This document shows positions 9,101 to 18,274 of a DNA stretch of 64,000 bases, piece by piece. The translations under genes were made by a program, and so were the position numbers. The DNA comes from Microbacterium flavum. GTDB taxonomy: Bacteria; Actinomycetota; Actinomycetes; Actinomycetales; Microbacteriaceae. The stretch covers positions 62,001-126,000 of the forward strand of contig NZ_JAFLHG010000006.1 of assembly GCF_018717645.1 (NCBI RefSeq). Reading direction: 5' to 3'. A model generated the notes under the pieces. The model was not told where the DNA came from. It searched no databases and saw only the letters and a program-made list of their open reading frames with translations. Position 1 is the stretch's first letter. Each line of letters opens with the position of its first letter.

Positions 9101-11350
9101 ATGACTTCGACCTCGCCGCACCCGCGCCCCACATCGTTCCCGCCGCTCGAGCGTCGTGCGCCGGAGGCGGTCGGCATCCCGGCCGCAGCCCTCGCCGCTC
9201 TCGCGGACCGGCTCCAGGAGGAGGGTCTCGACCCCCACGCCCTGCTCGTCGCGAGGGGCGGGGTGGTGGCCTTCGAGACGGCCTGGGCTCCGTATCGGCT
9301 CGAGCAGCCCGCACTCGTCTACTCGGTCTCGAAGACGTACACCTCGCTCGCCATCGGCTTCCTCGTCGACGAGGGGCGGCTGGGTCTCGACGATTCGGTG
9401 GGGGATCTGCTCGGCCTGCCGAACCCGCACGGGATCACGGTCCGTCACCTGCTGACGATGAACACGGGCCACAGCCCCGAACAGATCGAGCGGTACGGGT
9501 TCTCGCCCGCCGGCCTCCTCGCCACTGCTCCCGAGCGGGCCCCCGGCACCCGGTTCGCCTACAACTCACCGGCCACGTACGCGCTTTCCGCGATCATCGC
9601 GCGCCTCGCCGGCGAGCAGCTCACCGCGTACCTTCGGCCCCGGCTGCTCGAGCCGCTCGGAATCGGCGACCGCTGGATGAGCTCGGTCGACGGCATCGAG
9701 ACGGGCGCCTCCGGGTTCCACCTCACCGTCGACGACATCGCCCGCACGGCGATCATGCTGGGCGCCGGCGGAGTCTTCGGCGGCGCCCAGGTCGCGCCGC
9801 GCGCGTACGTCGACGAGATGAGCCGGGTCTGGTCGGACACCGCGGAGTTCGACGGACCCGCCGCTGCCGAGGACGAGGTCAACGACTGGTCCCTCGGATA
9901 CGGATACCAGATGTGGCGGAGCCGTCACGGCTACCGCCTCGACGGAGCCGCAGGGCAGTTCGGCCTCATCATCCCGGAGAGCGATCTCGTCATCGCTTAT
10001 CACGGAGCCACCCTCGACACGCAGGCGACCCTCCGCGCGTTCTGGGCGTTCGTCGACGCCGTCGCGGTCGCCGACGCCGCGACGGTGGATGCCGAGGCCG
10101 CACCGACGTCGAAGATCCCGGTGCCGACGGCCCTGCACGTCTCGCACGACACGTGGGACTCGCGCGCCGACCTCGGCATCCTTCGACAGGCCCCGTTCGA
10201 CGCCGACGGGCTCACCCTCACCGACACCGCCGACGGGTGGACGCTCGACCTGCCGGGCGTCGGCGAGCTGAAGGTCGGCGGCAGCTGGACCGAGACCGAG
10301 GTGGAGTTCGAGGCCGATGCCGGCGCCGCCGCGGCCGGAAAGCAGGCCGGAACGTCCGGTTCGGTCGTCGACGCCGCCGGAATCGCCGATCCGGCCTGCT
10401 CTTCGCACGCCGCGCCCACGCGACTCGTCCTCGCGACGCGCGGGGAGCGCCGCGACGACGGCTCCGTCCTGATCCACATCGTCGACACGACATCCCCGCA
10501 CCGCGCGATCGTCCACCGCGCGGCGGACTCCGGCGCGGGGGCTGTGGATGCCGGGTGGCACATCCCGCCGCTCGGCGGCGGGTGGGAGATCCTCCGGGTG
10601 CCGGCATCGGTCCTCACATCGGAGCGGGCCGACACCGCCCGACCGGAGAGCGCCGCGCCGGCCGGGAACCCCGGCGACCCGGCCGGGAACGCCGCCGCGC
10701 CGGCCGAGACGACCGCGGCGGCCCTCCTGCTCGACATGGACGGCACGCTCGTCGACTCGCACGAGGTCGTCGAGCGGCTCTGGCGACAGTGGTCCGAGGG
10801 GCACGGCATCGACCCCGCGCGCACGCTCTCGATCATCCACGGACGTCAGGGTCAGGACTCGATGGCCCTGCTTCTGCCCGACCGCCCGCACGAGGTGAAC
10901 CTCGCCGAGAACCGGGAGCTCCTCGCGGCGGAGACGGCGCAGACCGACGGTGTCGTCGCGATCCCCGGCGCCGCCGCGCTCCTCGCCGCTCTCCGCGGAC
11001 TCCCGCACGCCCTCGTGACCTCGGCCTCCCTCGCGCTCGCTCAGGCGCGGATGGATGCCGCCGGACTCCCCGTGCCGTCCCTCGCGATCACGGCCGAGGA
11101 CGTCACCCGCAGCAAGCCCGACCCCGAGGGCTTCCTCGCGGCGGCGCGCGCCCTCGGCGTCGACCCGGCGTCGTGCATCGTGGTCGAGGACTCGCCGAAT
11201 GGGATCGCGGCGGGTCTGGCGGCGGGCATGCGCGTGATCGGCATCGGCCCGCACGCGGCGGGGACCGGCGCGACGTGGGTGGTTCCGGATGCCTCCGGGA
11301 TCCGCGTGGCGTCGGCGGAGCCCGGGATCGCGGTCACGATCGGCGCGTGA
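9101..11350 (+). CDS. Serine hydrolase (beta-lactamase fold) fused to a HAD hydrolase
   Basis: 749 residues. Residues 1-330 are a class C beta-lactamase/PBP-like hydrolase with SVSK (75-78) as the nucleophile motif and a tyrosine in FAYNSPATYA near residue 151. A middle region (350-520) of beta-rich, Ala/Gly-containing sequence follows, then an Ala/Pro linker. From about residue 540 there is a HAD phosphatase of the beta-phosphoglucomutase type: LLLDMDGTLVDS, then TSAS, then SKPDPEGF and VVEDSPNG, all four HAD motifs. No stop separates the parts. No signal peptide is seen, so it is probably cytoplasmic. ATG 9101 sits behind GGAGGGG and a TACAGT box. Confidence 0.85.
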   Translation: MTSTSPHPRPTSFPPLERRAPEAVGIPAAALAALADRLQEEGLDPHALLVARGGVVAFETAWAPYRLEQPALVYSVSKTYTSLAIGFLVDEGRLGLDDSVGDLLGLPNPHGITVRHLLTMNTGHSPEQIERYGFSPAGLLATAPERAPGTRFAYNSPATYALSAIIARLAGEQLTAYLRPRLLEPLGIGDRWMSSVDGIETGASGFHLTVDDIARTAIMLGAGGVFGGAQVAPRAYVDEMSRVWSDTAEFDGPAAAEDEVNDWSLGYGYQMWRSRHGYRLDGAAGQFGLIIPESDLVIAYHGATLDTQATLRAFWAFVDAVAVADAATVDAEAAPTSKIPVPTALHVSHDTWDSRADLGILRQAPFDADGLTLTDTADGWTLDLPGVGELKVGGSWTETEVEFEADAGAAAAGKQAGTSGSVVDAAGIADPACSSHAAPTRLVLATRGERRDDGSVLIHIVDTTSPHRAIVHRAADSGAGAVDAGWHIPPLGGGWEILRVPASVLTSERADTARPESAAPAGNPGDPAGNAAAPAETTAAALLLDMDGTLVDSHEVVERLWRQWSEGHGIDPARTLSIIHGRQGQDSMALLLPDRPHEVNLAENRELLAAETAQTDGVVAIPGAAALLAALRGLPHALVTSASLALAQARMDAAGLPVPSLAITAEDVTRSKPDPEGFLAAARALGVDPASCIVVEDSPNGIAAGLAAGMRVIGIGPHAAGTGATWVVPDASGIRVASAEPGIAVTIGA

Positions 11351-11380
11351 CCCGCGCTCGGCTCGGAACTCCCCTGCGGG

Positions 11381-12358
11381 TCAGTGCCGCGGGGGCGCCT
11401 GCCCCGCCGCGGGGGCTCCGGCGGCACCGGCCCCGGAGGATCCGGCATCGCCGGCGGGACTGGCGTGACCTTCGGCGAAGCTGAGGTTCTTTCCGAAGGC
11501 CTTGCCGATGAGGAGGGTGATCCCGACGATCACGAGGCCCCAGGCGAGGCCCGCGATCGCCGAGACGAGGGTGTCGCCCAGCCACACCACGACGCCGCCG
11601 GCGGGCTCGAGGAGGTGCTCGAGTCCGTGCAGCAGATCGATCGGCGCATGCCACCCGACCTCGCCGAGGTTCTGCAGGACCAGGTGACCGCCGACCCAGA
11701 GCATGGCGATCGTCCCGAGGATCGAGATCCCGCGGAAGACGGCGGGCATCGATCGGACGATCCGCATGCCGGTGTGCCGCACGCGCGGGGAGTCGCCGCG
11801 GGCCATGCGCAGGCCGATGTCGTCGATCTTCACGAGCAGCGCGACGGCGCCGTAGACGAGCGCGGTCATGGCCAGCGCGATGACGGCCAGGACGGCGAGG
11901 CGCATCCAGAAGTCGAGCGTCGGGTCGATCGCCGCGAGGCCGATGAGCATGATCTCGGCGGAGAGGATGAGGTCGGTGCGGACGGCTCCGGCCACGAGGC
12001 GCTTCTCGTCGCGCGCCTCCTCGCCGTCGTGACCGCCGTGATGGAACCCGAACCACTCGAGCACCTTCTCGGCGCCCTCGAAGCACAGATAGCTGCCACC
12101 GACGATGAGCAGCCAGGGCAGCACCCACGGCGCGAAGGCGGTGAGCAGGAGCGCGATCGGGATGATCACGAGGAACTTGTTCGCGAGCGAGCCGAGCGCG
12201 ATCCGCCCGACGACCGGCAGCTCCCGCGCGGGCGAGAGGCCCTGAACGTACTGCGGCGTGACGGCCGCGTCGTCGATGACGACGCCCGCCGACTTCGCCG
12301 ACGCTTTCAGGGCGGCGCTGAGGATGTCGTCGACGACGGCGAGCAGACCTACGGACAT
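11381..12358 (-). CDS. DUF808 (YedI-like) family membrane protein
   Basis: 325 residues with about six helices. It matches DUF808: an N-terminal MSVGLLAVVDDILSAA, the segment KSAGVVIDDAAVTPQYV, and a FEGAEKVLEWF block. The family's function is unknown. The gene stands alone, convergent with the preceding fusion gene and divergent from the MATE exporter. A TACTGT box exactly six bases before the ATG suggests a leaderless transcript. The C-terminal 35 residues are an Ala/Gly/Pro-rich tail. Confidence 0.88.
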   Translation of the reverse strand: MSVGLLAVVDDILSAALKASAKSAGVVIDDAAVTPQYVQGLSPARELPVVGRIALGSLANKFLVIIPIALLLTAFAPWVLPWLLIVGGSYLCFEGAEKVLEWFGFHHGGHDGEEARDEKRLVAGAVRTDLILSAEIMLIGLAAIDPTLDFWMRLAVLAVIALAMTALVYGAVALLVKIDDIGLRMARGDSPRVRHTGMRIVRSMPAVFRGISILGTIAMLWVGGHLVLQNLGEVGWHAPIDLLHGLEHLLEPAGGVVVWLGDTLVSAIAGLAWGLVIVGITLLIGKAFGKNLSFAEGHASPAGDAGSSGAGAAGAPAAGQAPPRH

Positions 12359-12421
12359 GCCCTCACAGTACCCGGTCCCGCGGACGGCCTCCCGGACGGC
12401 CGTGCCGCCGGCTTGCCATCG

Positions 12422-12435
12422 TCGAATCGATTCGA
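12422..12435. promoter_or_regulatory. 14-bp perfect palindrome upstream of the MATE exporter gene
   Basis: TCGAATCGATTCGA reads the same on both strands and lies 64 bases before the MATE start, between two divergent genes. Its CG centre with TCGAA/TTCGA arms is like operators of LacI-type repressors, but no LacI gene is in the window, so this is only a candidate. Confidence 0.4.
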
Positions 12436-12498
12436 TATCGTGGATGCCGAGGCGTCCCCTTCGGGGCGCCGTTCGCTGTTTCCCCCGAAGAAAGCTCC

Positions 12499-14079
12499 AT
12501 GTCCCGCACCCTCACCACCGGCAGCCCGTGGCGCGGCATCCTCGCGTTCTCGGTGCCGCTGCTGATCGGCAACGTCGTCCAGCAGCTCTATCAGTTCGCC
12601 GACGCCGTCGTCGTCGGGCGCCATCTCGGCGTCGACGCGCTCGCGGCCGTGGGAGCGACCGGCAGCCTGCTCTTCCTCCTTCTGGGGTTCGCGTGGGGGA
12701 TGACGAGCGGGTTCGCGATCCCGACCGCGCAGGCCTTCGGTGCGCGCGACTTCGCGGCAGTGCGACGCTCGGTGGCCACGGGTGCGATCCTGACGGCGGC
12801 GACAACGGTCGTGCTCACCGTCTTCGCCCCGATGCTGTCCGGCGCCGCCCTCACGCTCTTGCAGACCCCGCCCGAGCTCATGGCGGATGCGACCGTCTTC
12901 GCGCAGATCAGCTTCCTCGGGGCAGGTGCGATCATGGCGTTCAACTACCTCGCGGCGATCATCCGCGCGATCGGCGACTCCCGGACGCCGCTCGTGTTCC
13001 TCACCCTCTCGTGCGTCATCAACGTCGCGCTCGTGATCCTCATGGTCGGACCGCTGGACTGGGGCGTCGCGGGCGCCGCCCTCGCGACGTGCGTCGCCCA
13101 GGCGATCTCGGTCATCCTCTGTCTCGAGTTCGTGCGTCGCCGCCTTCCGGTGCTGCACGTGCGCCGCTTCGACTGGCGGGTGACCCGGCGGGACCTCGCC
13201 CAACACCTCCGCCTCGGGCTGCCGATGGGGTTCCAGGCCTCCATCATCGCGATCGGCACGCTGACGGTGCAGGTCGCCCTCAACCTGCTCGGCGGCGAGG
13301 CCGTCGCCGCCTACACCGCCGCCTCCCGGGTCGACGGGCTCGCGGTGGCGCTCCTGCAGTCGCTGGGCCTCGCGGCCTCCATGTACGCGGCGCAGAACCT
13401 CGGCGGCCGCCGGCCCGATCGCATCCGCCGCGGCGTCCGCCAGGCGACCGTGATGGCAGTGGGCTCGGGTGTCGTCCTCGGGGCGCTGCTGATCGCGTTC
13501 GGCGGCGTCGTGGTGCGGCTGTTCATCGGCGACGGCTCGGACCGCGTCGTCGAACTCGCGACCCTCATGCTCCACGTGAACGGCTTCTGGTACTGGGCGC
13601 TCGCGATCCTCTTCGTGCTGCGCGGGTCGCTGCAGGGGCTCGGGTCGACGGTGATCCCCACAGTCACGGGCATCATCGAGCTCGCGATGCGCGTGGGCGC
13701 CGCGCTCGTCCTCGGGCACCTGCTCGGCTTCGAGGGCGTCGTGTGGTCGAACCCGCTGGCCTGGATCGGTGCGTGCCTCGTGCTCGTCCCGGCGTACCTG
13801 CGCGCGCACCGTCGGCTCGCGCGCATGCCGGTCGACCCCGCGGAGGTCACCGAGACGACCGCGATCCCCGTCATCGGCCCGACGGACGGGTCGATGGTGG
13901 TGGATGCCGTGATCACGGCTCCGCTCCCCGTGCTGTCGCCTCCGGCCGCGGGGTCCGCCGACGAGAGCGCGCCGGCCCTCTCCCCGTGGCGCCGTCGCCG
14001 CGGCGATCAGGCGGTGCACGTGCACTCGCGGGCCCGCCGCGACGCCCGCCCCCCCCGCGGCACCCGTCGGCCGGAGTAG
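12499..14079 (+). CDS. MATE family efflux transporter
   Basis: A multidrug and toxin extrusion exporter with twelve predicted helices in two MatE halves (residues 10-170 and 235-400). It opens with SPWRGILAFSVPLLIGNVVQQLYQ, typical of the DinF/NorM-like branch, and would exchange cationic compounds for protons or sodium. It has 526 residues against about 450 usually; the excess is a long cytoplasmic C-terminus rich in Pro, Ala and Arg. The gene begins with ATG after GAAAGCTCC, a weak ribosome binding site, with a 14-bp palindrome further upstream. Confidence 0.93.
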   Translation: MSRTLTTGSPWRGILAFSVPLLIGNVVQQLYQFADAVVVGRHLGVDALAAVGATGSLLFLLLGFAWGMTSGFAIPTAQAFGARDFAAVRRSVATGAILTAATTVVLTVFAPMLSGAALTLLQTPPELMADATVFAQISFLGAGAIMAFNYLAAIIRAIGDSRTPLVFLTLSCVINVALVILMVGPLDWGVAGAALATCVAQAISVILCLEFVRRRLPVLHVRRFDWRVTRRDLAQHLRLGLPMGFQASIIAIGTLTVQVALNLLGGEAVAAYTAASRVDGLAVALLQSLGLAASMYAAQNLGGRRPDRIRRGVRQATVMAVGSGVVLGALLIAFGGVVVRLFIGDGSDRVVELATLMLHVNGFWYWALAILFVLRGSLQGLGSTVIPTVTGIIELAMRVGAALVLGHLLGFEGVVWSNPLAWIGACLVLVPAYLRAHRRLARMPVDPAEVTETTAIPVIGPTDGSMVVDAVITAPLPVLSPPAAGSADESAPALSPWRRRRGDQAVHVHSRARRDARPPRGTRRPE

Positions 14080-14110
14080 CCTGGCCCCATCCGAGGGGAA
14101 GGAACATGCC

Positions 14111-14413
14111 ATGAAGGCCGTGCTCGAAGATACCGTCATCGCCGAGGCGCCGCGCGAGGAGCTCATCTCGATCGAGGGCAACTGGTACTTCCCGCCCTCG
14201 AGCGTCAACAGCGACTACCTCGTCGAGAGCCCGACGCCGTACACCTGTCCATGGAAGGGCGTGTGCCAGTACTACACGGTGCGCGTCGACGACCGCGAGC
14301 TGACCGACCGGGCGTGGAGCTACCCCCACCCCTACGAGTCGGGAAGAGAGCGGGTCGGGAAGGACTTCTCGGGGTACGTCGCCTTCTGGAAGGAGATCCG
14401 TGTCATCGACTGA
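14111..14413 (+). CDS. DUF427 domain-containing protein
   Basis: A 100-residue single-domain protein matching DUF427: EGNWYFPPSSVNSDYL, TPYTCPWKGVCQYY and AWSYPHPY are family-typical strings. The biochemical role of DUF427 is not established. The ATG at 14111 is preceded by GAGGGGAAGGAA. It overlaps the following hydrolase gene by 14 bases, and an oxidoreductase gene comes next, so the three are probably one operon. Confidence 0.92.
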   Translation: MKAVLEDTVIAEAPREELISIEGNWYFPPSSVNSDYLVESPTPYTCPWKGVCQYYTVRVDDRELTDRAWSYPHPYESGRERVGKDFSGYVAFWKEIRVID

Positions 14414-15224
14414 GACGGGCGTCCCTGCGGTCCTGCCGCAGCTGACCGCCTTGCCCGATCCGCAGTTCATCATGGTCGGCGACGGCCACCGCATCGCCAC
14501 CTACTCGTGGGGTGAGCTGGACGACCCCGTCGCGGTGGTGGTCCACGGCTTCGCCTCGAGCACGAAGGACAACTGGGTCGCGACCGGGTGGGTGCGCGAC
14601 CTGCTCCGCGCCGGGTACCGGGTCATCGGGCTCGACCAGCGGGGGCACGGTGCCAGCGACAAGCCGCACGAGGCATCCGACTACTCCCTCTCGCAGCTCG
14701 CGGGCGACGTCGAGACGGTCCTCGACACCTACCTCGTCGATGAGGCGTTCTACGTGGGCTACTCGCTCGGCGCGCGCGTCGGGTGGGAGGTGGTCCAGGA
14801 CATCGCCCCGCGGATCCCCCGCGCGATCCTGGGCGGGGTGCCCGACGGCATCCCCCTCGCCCGCCTCGACATCGAGCAGGTCCGCGCGTATGCCGAAGAG
14901 GGAATACCGGTGACGGACCCCGTGACGCAGAACTACGTGCGGCTCACCGAGCGCGTGCCGGGCAACGATCTGCGGGCGCTGCTCGCGATCGCGCGCGGCC
15001 TCCGCGAGACGAAGACCGTCGACCCGGATCCGGCGCACGCCCCGCAGCAGCCGGTGCTGTTCGCGACCGGGTCCCAGGACGCCATCATCCCCGGTTCGCG
15101 CGCGCTGGCCGCGGCCGCGCCCCAGGGGCGCTTCCTCGAGATCCCGGACCGTCATCACTTCAACGCTCCCGGCTCCCGCGTCCTCCGCGAGCAGGCGCTG
15201 GCCTTCCTCCAGGAGGGGCGATGA
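14400..15224 (+). CDS. Alpha/beta hydrolase
   Basis: 274 residues with the canonical alpha/beta hydrolase triad: nucleophile Ser122 in GYSLG, acid Asp227 in TGSQD, and histidine in the RHHF segment (252/253). VVVHGFASS forms the oxyanion-hole region and LDQRGHGASDKP the following loop, as in epoxide-hydrolase/haloperoxidase-like members. The substrate is unknown. GTG at 14400 is chosen because AGGAG lies just upstream, inside the end of the DUF427 gene. The stop overlaps the next ATG (ATGA). Confidence 0.92.
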   Translation: MSSTETGVPAVLPQLTALPDPQFIMVGDGHRIATYSWGELDDPVAVVVHGFASSTKDNWVATGWVRDLLRAGYRVIGLDQRGHGASDKPHEASDYSLSQLAGDVETVLDTYLVDEAFYVGYSLGARVGWEVVQDIAPRIPRAILGGVPDGIPLARLDIEQVRAYAEEGIPVTDPVTQNYVRLTERVPGNDLRALLAIARGLRETKTVDPDPAHAPQQPVLFATGSQDAIIPGSRALAAAAPQGRFLEIPDRHHFNAPGSRVLREQALAFLQEGR

Positions 15225-16195
15225 CGACTCCCCTCCGCCTGGCGACGATCGGCACGAGCACGATCACCGAGAAGTTCGCGGATGCCGTGGCCGCCGCGAA
15301 CGGCGCCGGCGATGACATCCGCATCGAGGTCGTGTACTCACGGGACCAAGAGCGCGGCGCCGCCTTCGCAGAGCGCCTCCGGGTCCCCCGCGCGGCCACG
15401 GATCTCGACGCGCTGCTGCGTTCGGGAGAGGTGGACGCCGTGTACATCGGCTCCCCGAACGGCGCGCACGCCGCGCAGGCGCGTCGTGCGCTCGAGGCGG
15501 GCGTGCACGTCTTCCTCGAGAAGCCCGCGACCCCGACGGCGGCCGAGTTCGCCGAGCTCGCCGAGACGGGCCGGGATCGGGGCATCGTCGTCTTCGAAGG
15601 CATGCGCAACGCGTACGATCCGGGCCTCGCCCGGGTCGCGGAGCTCCTGCCCCGCATCGGGGCTGTGCGACTCGTGTCGTTCGGCCAGTCGCAGTACTCG
15701 GCGCGGTACGACCTCGTGCTCGCGGGAGAGACCCCCAACATCTTCGATCCCGCGCTCGCCGGCGGCGCTCTGTTCGACCTCGGCGTCTACCCGTTGAGCG
15801 CCCTCGTCCACCTGTTCGGCGCGCCGGACACCGTCGCGGGGCACCTCGTGACGATCGCGACGGGCGCCGACGGCGCGGGTGCGGCGGTCCTCGGGTACCC
15901 CGCCTTCGCGGCGCAGGTCTCGTTCTCGAAGATCGGCGTCTCGCATCGGCCAAACGAGATCCAGGGCGAGCTCGGGACGATCGACTTCGACGAGGTCACC
16001 GCCCCGCGCGAGATCGCCCTGTCGCTGCGCGACGGCACACGTACCGCGGAGCGCATCGAGGCCGCCGACAACAACATGGTCTACGAGGTGCGCCGATTCG
16101 CCGAGCTCGTCCGCGGAGAGGACCCCGTACCCGATCAGGAGCGCACACTGGCGGTGCTCCGCGCGGTCGAGGCCCTCCGTCGCGGACCTCGCTGA
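15221..16195 (+). CDS. Gfo/Idh/MocA family oxidoreductase
   Basis: 324 residues. The N-terminal Rossmann domain starts with RLATIGTSTIT and carries the family's EKP motif at 100-102, whose lysine is catalytic. The C-terminal alpha/beta domain follows (GALFDLGVYPLSALVHLFG). Such enzymes oxidise or reduce sugars, inositols or related compounds with NAD(P). The exact substrate cannot be read from the sequence. It is the last gene of the DUF427-hydrolase-oxidoreductase operon. Confidence 0.92.
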   Translation: MTTPLRLATIGTSTITEKFADAVAAANGAGDDIRIEVVYSRDQERGAAFAERLRVPRAATDLDALLRSGEVDAVYIGSPNGAHAAQARRALEAGVHVFLEKPATPTAAEFAELAETGRDRGIVVFEGMRNAYDPGLARVAELLPRIGAVRLVSFGQSQYSARYDLVLAGETPNIFDPALAGGALFDLGVYPLSALVHLFGAPDTVAGHLVTIATGADGAGAAVLGYPAFAAQVSFSKIGVSHRPNEIQGELGTIDFDEVTAPREIALSLRDGTRTAERIEAADNNMVYEVRRFAELVRGEDPVPDQERTLAVLRAVEALRRGPR

Positions 16196-16207
16196 GAGAG
16201 GCCACGC

Positions 16208-16645
16208 GTGCCGACCGGTCAGGACCTCGACACCCTCATCCGGCTCCGTCGCGTGCGAGACCGGATGGATCGCGAGTACGCGCGGCCGCTCGACATCCCG
16301 TCCCTCGCGAGCGACGTGCACCTCTCCGCCGGACACCTGTCGCGGCAGTTCCTCCTCGCGTACGGGGAGACGCCGTACGCCTACCTCATGACGCGGCGCG
16401 TCGAGCGCGCGATGTCCCTGCTGCGGACGACGGATGCCTCGGTCACGGACGTGAGCATCGCCGTCGGGTATCAGTCTCTCGGGACGTTCTCGACGCGCTT
16501 CACCGAGCTCGTCGGGGTGCCGCCGAGCGTCTATCGCGAGCGCGGTGCGCCGTTCAGGCCCGGGATGGCGCCGTGCCTCGTGCGCCAGCTGACCAGACCG
16601 GTCAGGAATCGAGAAGCGCCCCCGCGGCCCACGACCCTAACGTGA
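16208..16645 (+). CDS. Short AraC family transcriptional regulator
   Basis: 145 residues consisting almost only of the two helix-turn-helix motifs of the AraC DNA-binding domain: IPSLASDVHLSAGHLSRQF and TDVSIAVGYQSLGTFSTRF. The absence of an effector domain is normal for this small class, which in actinobacteria is often followed, as here, by a glyoxalase/VOC gene. GTG at 16208 is used. The last 25 residues are a basic tail. Confidence 0.9.
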   Translation: MPTGQDLDTLIRLRRVRDRMDREYARPLDIPSLASDVHLSAGHLSRQFLLAYGETPYAYLMTRRVERAMSLLRTTDASVTDVSIAVGYQSLGTFSTRFTELVGVPPSVYRERGAPFRPGMAPCLVRQLTRPVRNREAPPRPTTLT

Positions 16646-16649
16646 ACGC

Positions 16650-17072
16650 ATGAGCATCACCATTCACTCGAGTTTCCTTCCCCAGACGGATGCCGAGGCA
16701 TCCCTCGCGTTCTACCGCGACGTCCTCGGCTTCGAGGTGCGCCTCGACATCGGCCGCGGCGACCTCCGCTGGATCACCGTCGGACCCGTCGGCCAGCCGG
16801 ACACGGCGATCGTCCTGCACCCCGTCGGCGTCGGGCGCGACGTCTCCGAGGACGAGCGTCGCACCCTCGCCGAACTCGTCGCCAAGGGCAGCTACTTCGG
16901 GATCAACCTCGGCTCCGATGACCTCGACGCGGTCTTCGCGCAGCTCGAGCGCTCCGGCGCCGACATCGTCCAGGAGCCGATCGACCAGGACTACGGCATC
17001 CGCGACGCGGCCGTCCGCGATCCCGCCGGCAACCTCATCCGCATCCAGCAGAACCCGACCCCGGAGGCCTGA
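16650..17072 (+). CDS. VOC family (glyoxalase-like) protein
   Basis: 140 residues with two beta-alpha-beta-beta-beta units: LAFYRDVLGFEVRLD at the start and AVRDPAGNLIRIQQ at the end are typical VOC strings. VOC proteins include glyoxalases, dioxygenases and antibiotic-binding proteins, so the function is open. It starts four bases after the AraC gene, yet a TAACGT box lies six bases before its ATG (16638-16643), so it may also have its own leaderless promoter. Confidence 0.9.
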   Translation: MSITIHSSFLPQTDAEASLAFYRDVLGFEVRLDIGRGDLRWITVGPVGQPDTAIVLHPVGVGRDVSEDERRTLAELVAKGSYFGINLGSDDLDAVFAQLERSGADIVQEPIDQDYGIRDAAVRDPAGNLIRIQQNPTPEA

Positions 17073-17073
17073 C

Positions 17074-17511
17074 ATGTCCGACACGAAGAGCGGCTTCAGC
17101 GCCGATGAGCGCGCGGCGATGGCCCAGCGCGCCGACGAGCTGCGCTCCACGAAGGGCCTCAAGGGCGCGGCCAAGCTCGCCAAGGAGCTGGAAGCGTGCG
17201 CCGAGGCGATCGACGCGCTGGGCGGGGTCGACGGCGATCTCGCCCGCGCGGTGCACCGGATCGTGACCGAACTCGCGCCCGACCTGAACCCGAAGACCTA
17301 CTACGGCTTCCCGGCGTACGCGGCGGACGGGAAAGTGGTCGTCTTCGTCCAGCCGGCGGCGAAGTTCGACACCCGCTACCCGACGGTGAACTTCACCGAG
17401 GATGCGCACCTCGACGACGGCGACATGTGGCCCGTCTCCTTCGCGGTGGTGGCGGTGACCCCCGCCGTGGACGAGCGCATCCGCACCCTCGTCGCCCAGG
17501 CCGTGGCCTGA
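17074..17511 (+). CDS. DUF1801 / YdhG-like protein
   Basis: 145 residues. The C-terminal half, including YYGFPAYAADGKVVVFVQPAAKF, matches the DUF1801 (YdhG, iron-chaperone-like) fold; the N-terminal half is a helical, lysine-rich region. The gene follows the VOC gene with one base between stop and ATG. AraC, VOC and DUF1801 genes are frequently adjacent in actinobacteria, but no shared pathway is known. The role is uncertain. Confidence 0.82.
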   Translation: MSDTKSGFSADERAAMAQRADELRSTKGLKGAAKLAKELEACAEAIDALGGVDGDLARAVHRIVTELAPDLNPKTYYGFPAYAADGKVVVFVQPAAKFDTRYPTVNFTEDAHLDDGDMWPVSFAVVAVTPAVDERIRTLVAQAVA

Positions 17512-17581
17512 ACCGCGGGCGGGCGGTGGGGACGACCTAGACTGGAAGGGTTCCCTCCCGCCCCGTCCGGATGAGCTCCCT

Positions 17582-18274
17582 GTGACCGACGCCCCGCCGC
17601 GCACCCTCGAGGTGCGCCACCTGCAACTGGTGCGCGCCCTGTTCGCGGCGATCGCGGCGATCATGATCACCTTCTCCGCGGACCACTCCGCCCAGCTCGG
17701 TCTCGCGGTGTTCAGCGGCTTCGCGATCGCCACGTCTCTCGCGTTCCTCCTGTCGGCGTGGCTCGTCTTCCCCGCCGGGTCGCGGGCCGTGCCGGTGCTC
17801 CTCGGCATCGTCACCGGCGTCGCCGGCATGGTCACCGGCATCCCCCCGCTGCGATCGACGGTGCTGTTCTTCTCCGTCGTCATCGCGTGGGCCGCGATCT
17901 CGGGGATCATCGAGCTCGTCGGCGGTCTGCGCGCGCGCCGCGCCCGCGATCCGCACGCCCGTGACGGCGTGCTGATCGGCGCGGTCACGATCGCGCTCGC
18001 CCTGGGTCTGCTCGTCGTGAACCCGGGCTACGACCTCCATTACGTGATCGACGGTGCGGGCGAGTTCGCGCTCACCGGCATCGCGATCGGCGTCGGGGTG
18101 TTCGGAGGCTATGCGGCGATCGTCGCCGTGTTCCTCGGCATCGCGGGCTTCTCCCCGCGCCCCGCGCCGGTGGACTCGGAGGCGTCGACGACCGAGGATG
18201 CGCCGAGCCCGGCGGGACGCCAGGGGGACGCCGCGGCCGGTCAGGCCGCTCCGACAGCAGGAGAGCCCGCATGA
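17582..18274 (+). CDS. Membrane protein with six predicted helices
   Basis: 230 residues with six hydrophobic segments between residues 15 and 195 and a short acidic C-terminus. The pattern of short paired helices resembles HdeD/DUF308-type membrane proteins. No catalytic motif is seen. Starts with GTG. A TAGACT box at 17536-17541 could serve as its -10 element, which would give a leader of about 35 bases. The end overlaps the next gene by ATGA, so the two are probably co-translated. Confidence 0.75.
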   Translation: MTDAPPRTLEVRHLQLVRALFAAIAAIMITFSADHSAQLGLAVFSGFAIATSLAFLLSAWLVFPAGSRAVPVLLGIVTGVAGMVTGIPPLRSTVLFFSVVIAWAAISGIIELVGGLRARRARDPHARDGVLIGAVTIALALGLLVVNPGYDLHYVIDGAGEFALTGIAIGVGVFGGYAAIVAVFLGIAGFSPRPAPVDSEASTTEDAPSPAGRQGDAAAGQAAPTAGEPA

